This document shows, piece by piece, positions 33,536 to 44,120 of a DNA stretch of 64,000 nt. Location: assembly GCF_032854445.1 (NCBI RefSeq), contig NC_088298.1:23953295-24017294 (forward strand), read 5' to 3'. The first letter of the stretch is position 1. Every line of letters starts with the position of its first letter. Origin of the DNA: Liolophura sinensis. Taxonomy: Eukaryota > Mollusca > Polyplacophora > Chitonida > Chitonidae. Below the pieces are notes generated by a model that was not told the origin of the DNA, did no database searches, and saw only the letters and a list, made by a program, of their open reading frames with translations. Position numbers and translations under genes: made by a program.

Positions 33536-34081
33536 TACAGAAAGAAAAGATCCCGTGTAAGTACACTATGCGTATGTATAAGTGGGATGTACTGTCTCTG
33601 AGGTTGGCCTGTATAATTTATTTAATTCTTTTTTTGTTTAACGAGGTTTTCTCACAGCCTTATAACAACAACAGTAAAATCAACATATATACATAAATTA
33701 ACATAGAGAACAATTGGATAAATTTTGAACTCATTTACCGTTAACACAAACTTTAATTTCCCTATCACACACGTAATCTTTTAACCACGTAAGTAAGGGA
33801 TCTTCGATGCCCAACTGCTCCGACTACACAGAAGACCATCATGCCAGACTTTATGAAATGTCTTACTGACATCTAAAAATAATAAACATGTCATTTCCAC
33901 TGTCAAGACTTTTGTATATGTCATGAACAATGTTTATTAAGTGCCATATACTCGAATCTCCACGTTTAAATCCAGAGTTATTTGGTATAAGAAGATTATT
34001 TGACATACAATACTCATACTGATGTTTATAGACGAGATTGTCCAAGACAATAGAAAGAAAAGGTTGAAGAGAATCCAGGAC

Positions 34082-34316
34082 AAAAGCACCGGCGGACAAA
34101 AAACCCGCGGACATAGGCCTCGCGGACAAAAAAAAAACGGCGGGCAAAAGCCCGGTCGTTTTAATTAACCGACAAAATATATGCGACAGTCTACCGAACA
34201 TGCTGTAAAATATTTGTTGGTGGAAATTCATATAGTGTGACTTTGTTTTCCATCGAAAAATTGGTAATCAAAGCGTATCCTAGTCTCTCACTCAGGTTCA
34301 GCAGTATTTCTCTCAA

Positions 34317-34373
<57 letters not shown>

Positions 34374-35338
34374 AGCATGGCAAACACGTTATAGCTTACT
34401 AAACTTCACAATAACACCTCGCGACTGCCGTAGGGTGTGCATTTTGAGTCGGTTTACAGGTATCTTATGTAATTTATGTTGTCACCGTAACAGACGTATT
34501 TAAAAAATTTTATTATTTAGAAATTGAAACTAAATAACATTATAGTTCACCAGAAAAATATTATTTTTGAATAATCTCCACAAGAAAAATAAATAATAAT
34601 TTATTTTTATAGGCTACTGTGTATTTTTTTCTGTATTTTATTTGCTCTACATGGATGTATATAACAAATAAAATGAATTAGTGATTGTAACGTTCAATGG
34701 AAAACATTCTGTATTAAAAGCGTAATTAAAAATTTATATATTACTGCCCGAAATTGGGAAAAATGAATGTTGGATGTATGTTTCTGAACATCTATACTTT
34801 GGTGGGGGGGGGACAGGCACGTTTTGTTTCTTTTGTTTTAGGAGGTTAAAACCATCACTGCTACAAGTATTTGGAATCAACTATTTTCCTTTAGAGGTGT
34901 TAAGCTATAGCATGTAAATTAATTTCAGGGGTAGGAACAACTGACATAGATATACGATTTGTGCCCTTAGAATAGAAAATAAAACTCTTTTAAATGCAAT
35001 ACAGCAATTCTTGACCATACTTGTGGACATCTTTAGTTTTCAGATAAACTTGGAATGGAGGTCGAGGATTCTGTGTACCGCAGACAGGTACATAGCTGTT
35101 TTCGATGTCGTCCAAACGGTTAGAATACATGGAGATTGAACAAGTGAGAGGAGATTCTGAGGGTTACAAACATGTATTGAGATCTGAAACGTCACCTCAG
35201 GGAGATTGTTTTGAGTTTTCTCAAACAAGCAAACAACTTATGTCATTTAACATATACACTTAATACTGATCGACGGCCTTATGTCCAACGGGGATTTTGT
35301 ACGCCGGGGATTTTACCCGAGGGGTTTTTGTCCGCTCA
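34082..35338. mobile_element. 1.26-kb terminal-inverted-repeat element inside the LINE
   Basis: The left end contains CCGGCGGACAAAAAACCCGC, then GGACATAGGCC. The right end, complemented, starts TGAGCGGACAAAAACCCCTC and later has GGACATAAGGCC, so both ends share GCGGACAAAAA and GGACATA-GGCC. GGACAAAA or GGGCAAAA is repeated several times within each end. Outside it, the LINE coding sequence is interrupted exactly between ...DVSNYR and the next RT block. The target duplication is unclear (at most a few bases). There is no coding capacity, so it is non-autonomous. The family is not recognised. Confidence 0.8.
34321..34370. repeat. (AT)25 microsatellite
   Basis: A perfect AT dinucleotide run inside the 1.26-kb element. 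It accounts for the Tyr-Ile runs in any translation here. Confidence 0.98.
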
Positions 35339-36291
35339 ACGATAATTAGAAACATCAGGTCTATCTCCTTTTTTAAACACAGGGCAGGCTTCAGATAGCT
35401 TCCATGCTGCTGGAAAAAACAGTTGTTGGTGAAGAATAGTTAAAAAAGATTAGTTACAGAAGCTGTAATACAATCGGCAGTGGTTTTAAGCATGGAGTTG
35501 TTTATACCATCAGTACCTGAGGCTTTCCGTACCTGAATTGTTTGATCCCATTCCCACAGGTCTGTGCACAACTGACACGTGATTCTGTAACATACGTAAA
35601 AGGTTATAAGACAAGTACTGTGTGGTGATGAGCTGATTGAGATGCGAAAAAATTACAGAATCCATTCACTTTCTCAACGTCATTTGACACGTTTTTGCCA
35701 TTAGTAGAAAGAGGAGGAATAGAGGGTTTTGCTTTTGATCCTAGTAGAGATTTAATTATCGACCGGTATGCCTTTTTCAAGTTTTAACTTTTAAATTTGT
35801 AGAGTACCGCAGAATTGCTTAGAGTTTGGAACTATTAGCCTCCCTTCTAGATATATAAAATCAAAACTTGTCCCCGTCAGACAGTCCATTTGTATTCTAG
35901 ACAACAACGATTCCTCTCTTGTACCGAACATCGTTCGTCATCCAGAGCTTGTCACGTGGTCTAATGGTGACTTTCGTGTTCGGAATACATTCATTGCATC
36001 ATGACAAAAACAGACTGTGCCCAACAAGTACTTTGTCATTAACATGAGAGAAGATATTATTAACAGCATCAAATCGGGCAACAGAGAAAAGACAGGACAG
36101 GCCATACAAACCGGCACATTTGAAGTATTACAAATTATTAGCCATTGGTGATCATTATCACCTTTCTCTAATTCCTTACCACTAGTCACATTTAAAGATA
36201 TACCTTGCAATAAATTGCCACACCTCCTCCGTGTCCGTCTTTGTCCCTTCTATACAGTACCCATCTAGATGAACTGTTTTTTTTTTTTGGG

Positions 36292-37830
36292 AATATCACC
36301 ACAATTTAAGCCAGGTCTTCAGGAATATCACCACAATTAAAGCCAGGTCTTCAGGAATATCCCCATAATTAAAGCCGAGTCCTCAGGAATATCACCACAA
36401 TTAAAGCCAGGTCTTCAGGAATATCACCACAATTTAAGCCAGGTCTTCAGGAATATCACCACAATTAAAGCCAGGTCTTCAGGAATATCACCACAATTTA
36501 AGCCAGGTCTTCAGGAATATCACCATAGTTAAAGCCGAGTCCTCAGGAATATCACCACAATTAAAGCCAGGTCTTCAGGAATATCACCACAATTAAAGCC
36601 AGGTCTTCAGGAATATCACCATAGTTAAAGCCGAGTCCTCAGGAATATCACGATAGTTAAAGCCGAGTCCTCAGGAATATCACCACAATTAAAGCCAGGT
36701 CTTCAGGAATATCACCACAATTAAAGCCGAGCCCTCAGGAATATCACCATAGTTAAAGCCGAGTCCTCAGGAATATCACCACAATTAAAGCCGAGTCCTC
36801 AGGAATATCACCACAATTAAAGCCAGGTCTTCAGGAATATCACCACAATTAAAGCCAGGTCTTCAGGAATATCACCATAGTTAAAGCCGAGTCCTCAGGA
36901 ATATCACCACAATTAAAGCCAGGTCTTTATAAATATCACCACAATTAAAGCCAGGTCTTCAGGAATATCGCCATAATTAAAGCCAAGTCTTCAGGAATAT
37001 CACCACAACTAAAGCCAGGTCTTCAGGAATATCACCATAATTAAAGCTAGGTCTTCAGGAATATCACCACAATTAAAGCCAGGTCTTCAGGAATATCACC
37101 ACAACTAAAGCCAGGTCTTCAGGAATATCACCCCAATTAAAGCCGAGCCCTCAGGAATATCACCATAGTTAAAGCCGAGTCCTCAGGAATATCACCACAA
37201 TTAAAGCCGAGTCCTCAGGAATATCACCACAATTAAAGCCAGGTCTTCAGGAATATCACCATAGTTAAAGCCGAGTCCTCAGGAATATCACCACAATTAA
37301 AGCCGAGTCCTCAGGAATATCACCACAATTAAAGCCAGGTCTTCAGGAATATCACCATAGTTAAAGCCGAGTCCTCAGGAATATCACCACAATTAAAGCC
37401 GAGTCCTCAGGAATATCACCACAATTAAAGCCAGGTCTTCAGGAATATCACCACAATTAAAGCCAGGTTTTCAGGAATATCACCATAGTTAAAGCCGAGT
37501 CCTCAGGAATATCACCACAATTAAAGCCAGGTCTTTATAAATATCACCACAATTAAAGCCAGGTCTTCAGGAATATCACCATAATTAAAGCCAAGTCTTC
37601 AGGAATATCACCACAACTAAAGCCAGGTCTTCAGGAATATCACCATAATTAAAGCTAGGTCTTCAGGAATATCACCACAATTAAAGCCAGGTCTTCAGGA
37701 ATATCACCATAACTAAAGCCAGGTCTTCAGGAATATCACCCCAATTAAAGCCAGGTTTTCTGGAATTTCACCACAATTAAAGCCAGGTCTTTAGGAATAT
37801 CACCACAGTTAAAGCCAGGTCTAACTAACA
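36292..37830 (+). repeat. 32-bp satellite, about 48 units, two monomer types
   Basis: Type 1 is AGGAATATCACCACAATTAA followed by AGCCAGGTCTTC. Type 2 is AGGAATATCACCATAGTTAA followed by AGCCGAGTCCTC. Types are interspersed and mixed forms occur. The rare variant GGTCTTTATAAATATCACCA occurs at 36922 and 37530. The following string of variant units (CGCCATAATTAAAGCC or its relative, then CACAACTAAAGCC, then AAAGCTAGG) repeats in order, so 19 units (608 bp) were duplicated. It abuts the 5' side of the LINE relic. Confidence 0.96.
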
Positions 37831-38402
37831 CATATATATGTATATATGTATTTGTCATCAAAACAGTCTAGGTCTTGAGCAGCGCAGTATGTAAATGCCC
37901 TTGTCCCTGGCAGCAATCAGAATGTCGTACGTATAATATCCTGTTGGACCTCGCCATCGTTGAACTATTTCACGTAAATTACATTTTACATCCTTCGCTG
38001 GAATATTGTGTACTTTTGTTCCACGTTCATTGTCATTAAAGCTTAATTACATCATGGATTGTTCGTCGGGAGGCATTGATGATAAAAGCCGATTTATGCC
38101 TCTCTGATGTCTGAGAGAAGGAGCCGTGCGAATTGCCGAGACATAATCTGGGACTCAGCAGTTAACAGCGGAAATTAAGCAGCTGTCGAACACCACACAT
38201 TGTATACAAACCAGATTTAAAAAAATGACCGCTTTTCCCGAGAACGCTCCAGCGCACTAAGCAGTGGCGTAATTCCCGGTATAAATGTGATCAAATAATT
38301 TAACAAACTATTCTCGGTACTGTTGTATAAGTGCTTTGAAACTCGGATTGTAAATCATTTACCGGTGTTAAGTAATTATCAAATAATCATATTCTGCCTA
38401 GT
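37831..38402. other. Non-coding, nothing recognised
   Basis: A short TA-rich run (ACATATATATGTATATATGT, about 37829) is followed by unique-looking sequence without a usable frame. Confidence 0.5.
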
Positions 38403-38668
38403 GTGAGGAGAGGGGACCTCTGCGGCCTTGTGATTAGGTGTGCTTGTGACACTGGAACCTCTAACTATGCGGGTGGTGCGAGTTCAAGTCCAGCCCATGC
38501 TGGCTTTCTCTCCGGCCGTGCGTGGGAAGGTCTGTCACAACCTGCAGATGGTAGTGGGTTTCCGGGCTCTGCCATGTTCCTCCCACCATAATGCTGGCTG
38601 TCGTTGTATTAATGAAATAGTCTTGAGTACGGCTTTTAACACCAGTCAAATAAATAAATAAGTATTTG
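38403..38668 (+). mobile_element. SINE-1, near full-length
   Basis: The head GGACCTCTGCGGCCTTGTGA has a degraded A-box, while the B-box GCGAGTTCAAGTCCAGCCCA is good. The body has CCGTGCGTGGGAAGGTCTGT and TTCCTCCCACCATAATGCTG. The end is GAAATAGTCTTGAGTACGGC then ACCAGTCAAATAAATAAATA. Confidence 0.92.
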
Positions 38669-39549
38669 AGCGGCGTATATTCGTTCCCTTATGACCCATA
38701 ACTGCCTGTTCTAGTTATTAGCTTCATTGTCAGGAGTTCTCGCGAGATTTCGTTTGGCAGTAAACTGGCATCCTCTGTGTTGATCATCTATAGCAATGAA
38801 ATGTATTATACAACATGCTAATGGTTTATACTTCGAATAACACTTGTAATTACTTGACTTATAATGTACATAAATACGTGTGACAAGGCCAGACTTGATT
38901 ACGTAATTTGCAGATTTCCTCGTTATCTCTTTTAGAAAATTATCCGTTTTCGTCTATAAACCAGGTAAACATGTTTTGATATGCAACCTGGCTATTGTGA
39001 CAAGTAAAGAGTCCAAAGCATTATGGATTAAGGATCCCAAGTATAGAGGGCTGAGAAAAGATTGATTTGTATGTGGACCAAAAGACAGTATAGGACGCAG
39101 TTGAAAAGTACGTCATTGATGAGGCTAAACGCAAAAAGGTTACAACATCCGTTCTTGGAGACTTAGATGCTTTATGTAACGAAGCAAAATATTGCTTTTA
39201 AATTAGAAAAAACGTTTTACTTCGGAAATCGTCATGGGAACATACGATGTGTTTGTGGTCTACATCGAATGCATAACTTGGCACAGTCAGATACTTAGAG
39301 GCCCCATTTAGGTTTATTAAAACTGTTTAAACAGTTGTCATGTGGATGTATGCGAAGCTCTAGAATTTAGTTTGTACGTAGAAATCCAGTTTCTTACTGT
39401 GTTTATTGACATTTTCTACATAGGCACGGTAATTTCTGCGGCATTCCAATAAAACACACATCGCATCACTTCAGTGATCATTCACCTGTACGTGCACATT
39501 GTCCAATCGTTTCAGAACTCGCAAACTTTCTCGGTTACTTTGAACATAG
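38669..39549. other. Non-coding, possible intron
   Basis: No repeat family or frame is recognised. If the candidate exon at 39550 is real, this would be intronic or upstream sequence. Confidence 0.4.
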
Positions 39550-39761
39550 GACCTAAGCTATGTGGTGATTGATCAAGAGCAATATTCTGTTGCAAATGGA
39601 TTTGTTTTAAAGGACGTGATGTTAGAGTTTGAAGTTGCAGACGACAGTGAGGCAGACTTCCGGTTTGAGCTTGCTTCCATACTGGGCGACGCAGATCCTC
39701 TCTTCACCATTAACGCTTTGTGTTTCTCAAGCGAAGCGAACAGAATGGCCAATATGCAGAG
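39550..39761 (+). CDS. Candidate internal exon, unknown protein
   Basis: The frame is open from just after an in-frame TAG at 39547 to beyond 39800, and contains YSVANGFVLKDVMLEFEVAD, DSEADFRFELASILGDADPL and FTINALCFSSEANRMANMQR. Composition and alternation of acidic and hydrophobic residues look like a folded domain rather than random AT-rich translation. A plausible acceptor (pyrimidine-rich, ending GAACATAG) precedes 39550, and a plausible donor (GCAGAG|GTCAGG) follows 39761, giving a 212-nt exon. No family recognised, and no neighbouring exon identified. A chance frame or a mobile-element piece remains possible. Confidence 0.33.
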
Positions 39762-40234
39762 GTCAGGGTTAAAAATACACTTAATCAATGATAATTCACG
39801 CTAATTACGAGCTATTTACGGCAGAAGAGAAGTGCAATACTCAATCATGCGCTAACCTGGCAATCAACTCCCGACACAAGCATTTATGCCTGCCAGGGTT
39901 TCATTTCCAGCATGCAAGAGTTCGCACCTGTAATAAATTGATCAGACGTTTCCTGAAAAACGATTTTATGATAACCGAAAAGCTTTATCGGAAAACATAT
40001 AATGATGGCGTTATATTTCCACCCATTACTTGACTTAACATATAGCCCTAGGCCACTCACGTAGGCCTTACCCATACTTGATGCTAAGGTTAAGCTAATA
40101 TCTGTCTCTACGTCCTTTCAGCTGAATCGAATGACACATTTTCATGATGTTCATTACACCAAGAATAGCCTTTTTAGAGGCCTTTCCAAAACCTAGCCCA
40201 TTGCCCTCGTTGAGACAGTCCTTAAAATTTGGGC
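39762..40234. other. Non-coding after the candidate exon
   Basis: Frames at 39788-40033 overlap on both strands without motifs. No repeats recognised. Confidence 0.4.
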
Positions 40235-40345
40235 AACTTTGGGTGATTTATGTTGAACGTTGTTTTGAAGAATTGGCCCAATGGGCCTTGCGATTATTGA
40301 CCTGGAGCGTCCATTTTTATTGACGGCTGGTATATGAATGTTTGC
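40235..40345 (+). mobile_element. Repeat C, 3' part only
   Basis: GAACGTTGTTTTGAAGAATT, ATTGACCTGGAGCGTCCATT and TTGACGGCTGGTATATGAAT match the second half of repeat C (46640-46830 minus, 13985-14185). Confidence 0.6.
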
Positions 40346-40692
40346 TTGTACACCTCGATGACATGGGTGGAATTCTGCTTGTGGGGAAGTAATGTAGTCA
40401 TTATTGTTATTTTTTCCTATTTAGCATATAATAGAAATGTGTTTGGTTTTTGATAGAACTGAAAAGATTTGGCCTAGGTTTGAAACATCATATCCCCAGG
40501 ACGTAACCATGGTAGCAAAACACTAAGAATCCCAATTAGCCAACAACAGTTTAAAATAATGACAATCATGACGGATTGAATTACATTTGAGGTATACATC
40601 TGTTGAGCCAAGGGTGACAAACTGGATTCAGTTATGTTATAACATTGTTCGGAAATTGCCCAGCAAGGAAGTAAAACAACTTTTATGCTGCA

Positions 40693-40795
40693 ACTCGGTG
40701 TAGAATGTGGGTTCGTTGTAGAATGTGCATTCGGTGTAGAATGTGGGCTCGTTGTAGAATGTGCATTCGGTGTAGAATGTGGACTCGTTGTTGAA
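40693..40795 (+). repeat. Short minisatellite, about 36-bp unit, roughly 3 copies
   Basis: GGTGTAGAATGTGGGTTCGT alternates with TGTAGAATGTGCATTC. The basic step is 17-19 bp (GTAGAATGTG..TCG.T). It produces a Thr-, Glu- and Cys-rich repeat frame on the minus strand that I do not regard as a gene. Confidence 0.88.
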
Positions 40796-40844
40796 TGAGT
40801 CTAGAAACTTCATGAATGTCGCGAGGTGAAGGAACAAAAGTTTA

Positions 40845-41100
40845 TAGCGGTATAATTAAAGACGTACAGCGTAGAAAGTAAAACAAGGGCAGTGACGACA
40901 GAGTGATAGCTGACAAATGGTCACACGTAGCCGGCGAAATACGGCCTCTTGTCAGTTTACCTCAGTCCGGGTTTTATTCTAACTGTTCATGTAAATGCAT
41001 AAATAATAGCAATCTACACACCCGCTAGCACCATGGCTTAAACAGAATTAGGTAAAAAAATGCAGTGATGTTAATTGCAATGTACAAGGTGCTATAGATC
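40845..41100 (+). mobile_element. Element A, copy 4, unexpanded
   Basis: A single 81-bp-type segment (GTAAAACAAGGGCAGTGACG, GATAGCTGACAAATGGTCAC) continues into GCGAAATACGGCCTCTTGTC, TTTACCTCAGTCCGGGTTTT, AACTGTTCATGTAAATGCAT, CTAGCACCATGGCTTAAACA and GTGATGTTAATTGCAATGT. It is the best reference for the unexpanded left two-thirds of the macro-unit. It ends before the 35-bp module. Confidence 0.82.
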
Positions 41101-42444
41101 AGCTAAAAAAACAAGCAGAAGTATTTTTGGACAACTCTCCATAAAAGTATAGGATACTCTCACATACTCTCACATCTGTAATCCCCAAAGACAGTAGTGC
41201 TTATGGAATATTTGGTTTAAGTCATCTGGCACAATTAAGGGTTTAATGTTCCGCTGGTGGCTCATTTGTCTTAATGAACCGTCCATTTATTCACTCCTTA
41301 CAGCTCAGGATGACACCAGACGCATACATTTGTATATATGGATGCGGTAATATATTCCCAGTATAATTCATTTCTTATGCCTCTTCTAATTCCGAAATGT
41401 TAAAAAACACACGCTATATAAGATCTGTTCGTTCTTTGATTGAAATAGGTGTAGAAAAGTAAAAACATTAGGTCATGGTCATATATTTTTAGGTATATAT
41501 TTTATCGTTAAATTATTTAACTTCGGACATATTAGTATAAAATGTATTTCTTCCCCGATGCTGTTAGTATAATAATTCTTTCTCAGTATGGTTTTCTTCA
41601 CAGATAAACCCGGCAATCCACAGCTGTGTTAGTGTGATACCGTTGAGAATGGTGATTAATACTAATGTATAAATAAATAAACTCTTCAAGGATTCTGCCC
41701 TCTATATGACGTCAGCAGTGTCGATATCCAACGTACAGTTGTCCATAGGATTAGATGGGGGGGGGGGGGGAAAGGTGGATGCCAAAAGTAACATGTTGTA
41801 AATATGCAAACAAGGTCAGTATATTGTAACATGTGATGTGATACGGTTTGCAGTGGAAAGTGGGCCTTTTGGCTAAATGTCTACATTTAAACCGACAAAA
41901 GCATTAGTTTTGTGGGTAATATTAATGGGATATTGCTTTAGGTCGAAAATCTGTAACTGATTCTTCTGAGATTTGACTAACAACGGGTCCATGAATGATG
42001 CATGGGATGTTCCGCGAGACATAAGAGCGGCATAAGATCGCAACAAGATCCCGAAACACGTCACCTGTGACGTCACAGCGAGCTATTTTTGACTTCATCC
42101 GCCGTGCTGATATTTAGGTGAAAAATGGCGCTGTTTTTGGTTACTTAAAACCCGCTGTTTACAGAAGGGATTTTCACACTTTTCCAAGACTGTGATCCTT
42201 TAGCTGTGTCTCCGGGGGATTGATTTCCTTTTAGCAAAACGATCCTGATTGCATGTAGTTTATTAAGAAAGAGCTTCTGCATAAATCATCATATGCAATC
42301 ATTCGTCAGAGACGATCACCTTTCATCATTAGTGTTAGCGAACATGAAGGCTTACAGACAAGCAGATTGCCATCGACCTCATGTATAACTGCGGTATTAC
42401 ATGTAGTTTGATTTCGGTTAAAGATTCATTATCATACAGACCAC
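41101..42444. other. Non-coding, nothing recognised
   Basis: A short duplication (ACTCTCACAT, twice, about 41155) and a poly-G run (about 41756-41770). A 67-codon minus frame at 41873-42076 has no motif. Confidence 0.5.
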
Positions 42445-42652
42445 TCCTCACCAATGCGATCGATGTGAGTTCACGTTCAGCTCATGCTGGTCTCCCCTCC
42501 GACCGTATGTGGGAAGGTCTGTCAGCAAACTGCGGATGGCCGTGGATTTTCCCCGGGCTCTGCCCGGTTTCCACCCACCATGATGCTGGCCACCGTCGTA
42601 TAAGTTAAATACCCTTTAGTATGGCGTAAAACACCAATCAAATAAATAAATA
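42445..42652 (+). mobile_element. SINE-1, 5'-truncated
   Basis: From CTCCTCACCAATGCGATCGA and GAGTTCACGTTCAGCTCATG through CCGTATGTGGGAAGGTCTGT and TTTCCACCCACCATGATGCT to ACACCAATCAAATAAATAAA. The A-box part of the head is absent. Confidence 0.92.
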
Positions 42653-43305
42653 TATTCAATATGTTTTCGTCATATCACAAGAAGATATTTTTACAAACTG
42701 CTGGCACTTAAAACCACATATTTATTCAATGATCTAAACATGTTTGTGTTTGTTTTGTTGATTTGTTAATTTGTTTGTTTATTTGTTTAACACCGGAGAA
42801 AACATCTGGCTTTGTCCAGATATCTGGCAAATATCTTCACTCAACGCCCAGCCGAATCAGCGAAAGTGGGTTTCGAACTTGCCACCTCACTGGCCAGGGA
42901 ACGATATGCCTCTTTGGAGGAATGAGGCATTCCACGAAAGTCTGATAGATGTGATTTATTGCATTATTGGATTATTGCATTATTGCATAGCTGAAGTGCC
43001 TGCATCGCGTGTGTTAACGGTATAAGTTCCTATACAACTCGATTTCCTTCGATTCACATGTTGGTCAGTATCAAGGATAAAATCTGAGTACAATACAAAT
43101 CTGAGTACAATACAAATACAAACGTCTGGAAAAGGGCGGCACATTTACGAACCTAGCTCGAGTTTTTCCTGATTATCTGAAGGCACGCGTGGGGGAAGAA
43201 GAATAACAGGAGGAGGGGGGGTTAAAATGACAACGCCTTAATTGAATTAATAAATCAGTCGTTCAATAAACCCCGAAGAGAAAATTCCGCGCCAAATAAG
43301 GTAAA
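42653..43305. other. Non-coding with a tRNA-like scrap
   Basis: GTGGGTTTCGAACTTGCCAC near 42867 looks like a reversed B-box of another tRNA-derived repeat. There is a local duplication (AATCTGAGTACAATACAAAT, overlapping copies, about 43080) and a GA-rich run near 43190-43220. Confidence 0.45.
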
Positions 43306-43520
43306 CTATAGTTCTGGACCGGGGTTGGCACAGGAGATTCTTTTCGCACACAGGGCAGCGACGTTGATGTAGGCCTTCAATCCCCCATAAGGCAGCTGAA
43401 CCTGTACTTCCGTCCCACGCGACGCGTATGTTGTGTTACGACCCTGTGATGTGTTACGTACTGTTTCCGCCAGACGAGAACCTGTCGAGGTTAAGCGAAA
43501 ACCACAGGTATTAGCATTTA
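43306..43520 (-). CDS. Candidate terminal exon, unknown protein
   Basis: The minus-strand frame contains INANTCGFRLTSTGSRLAET, VRNTSQGRNTTYASRGTEVQ, VQLPYGGLKAYINVAALCAK and RISCANPGPEL, ending at a TAG at 43306. It is GC-richer than its flanks. Possible acceptors on the minus strand are GTTAGAATTTCCAG just before the first string and CTTAACCTCGACAG before GSRLAET. Two NxT/NxS sites and Cys residues would suit an extracellular tail, but this is conjecture. No upstream exon was identified, and no domain recognised. Confidence 0.28.
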
Positions 43521-43849
43521 TTTCTGGAAATTCTAACGGCACGATATAAAAAGCAATGCTATAGCACAAAGTGTTTAGCTATAATCTTGGCGGGATGTTT
43601 TTATTTTGGAATAAGTCCGGCGAGGCTTTGCGTGGAGTTAAGACAGGGAAGTCATACATTAATGCCTGGAGCGGGGAGAATGGATTGACGGAAGAATTTC
43701 TTTAAACGCTTTATTTAGAAACCGCTATTAAGATTTAGATAAACCTTGCTTGCACGGAAGGCGAAGTTTGCTTTTAACCGTCACAAATTACAGTGGTAAC
43801 TAGGTGAAGTGTCAACATCACAAATCAGGCCGTCAACCGTAAAAAAAAA

Positions 43850-44120
43850 GCAAAAGTCCGTTGTCTGAGTGATGCTAGAATGTATTCTGTTGTCTGAGTG
43901 ATGGTAGAATGTATTCTGTTATTATATCATAATACTCTGTCATGTTTTGAGATAATTATGCAAGCTAGTTTGAGAAAACAATGCAAGCTAGTTGAAAGAA
44001 ATAATGCAAATTGGTTCCAAGAAAATTATGCGTGATAGTTTGAAGATAATAATACAAGACTGTTTGAAAATAATATAATTATGATAATAATATAATTATG
44101 CAAACTTGTTTGAAGAAAGA
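43850..44120. repeat. Short local repeats and an inverted copy of the 7.8-kb repeat
   Basis: GTTGTCTGAGTGATGCTAGA and GTTGTCTGAGTGATGGTAGA stand 38 bp apart or less (43860, 43889). The surrounding 43860-43960 is the reverse complement of about 7790-7850. A loose 25-30-bp repetition (AATGCAAGCTAGTTTGA, AAATAATGCAAATTGGTT) follows at 43960-44120. Confidence 0.6.

Larger units (their letters stand above)
33605..36240 (-). pseudogene. LINE reverse-transcriptase relic (CR1/L2-like), minus strand, broken
   Basis: On the minus strand from about 36090 several frames give, in order, the linker before RT (FDAVNNIFSHVNDKVLVGHS; TKVTIRPRDKLWMTNDVRYK), then STNGKNVSNDVEKVNGFCNF, then RT start ASGTDGINNSMLK and WKLSEACPVFKKGDRPDVSN. 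A DNA element interrupts at 35338-34082. RT then resumes: LVYKHQYEYCMSNNLLIPNN, SGFKRGDSSIWHLINIVHDI, then after a one-base shift FLDVSKTFHKVWHDGLL (motif A; Asp present), and EQLGIEDPLLTWLKDYV to a stop at 33731. The YxDD catalytic motif and everything after it are absent. From 33730 to 33605 an apparent 3' UTR ends in an AAAT-rich tail, so an internal deletion joined RT to the 3' end. Stops and frameshifts make it dead. The clade is by recollection of the FLDVSKAFDKVWHDGLL-type motif. Confidence 0.88.

Noticed and set aside
36292-37830. CRISPR array (32-bp regular units)
   Set aside because: Head-to-tail monomers without spacers; two monomer types of one satellite.
40360-40550. Fifth copy of element B
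   Set aside because: GTTTTTGATAGAACTGAAAA and GTAACCATGGTAGCAAAACA are reminiscent of B but the order and spacing are not convincing.
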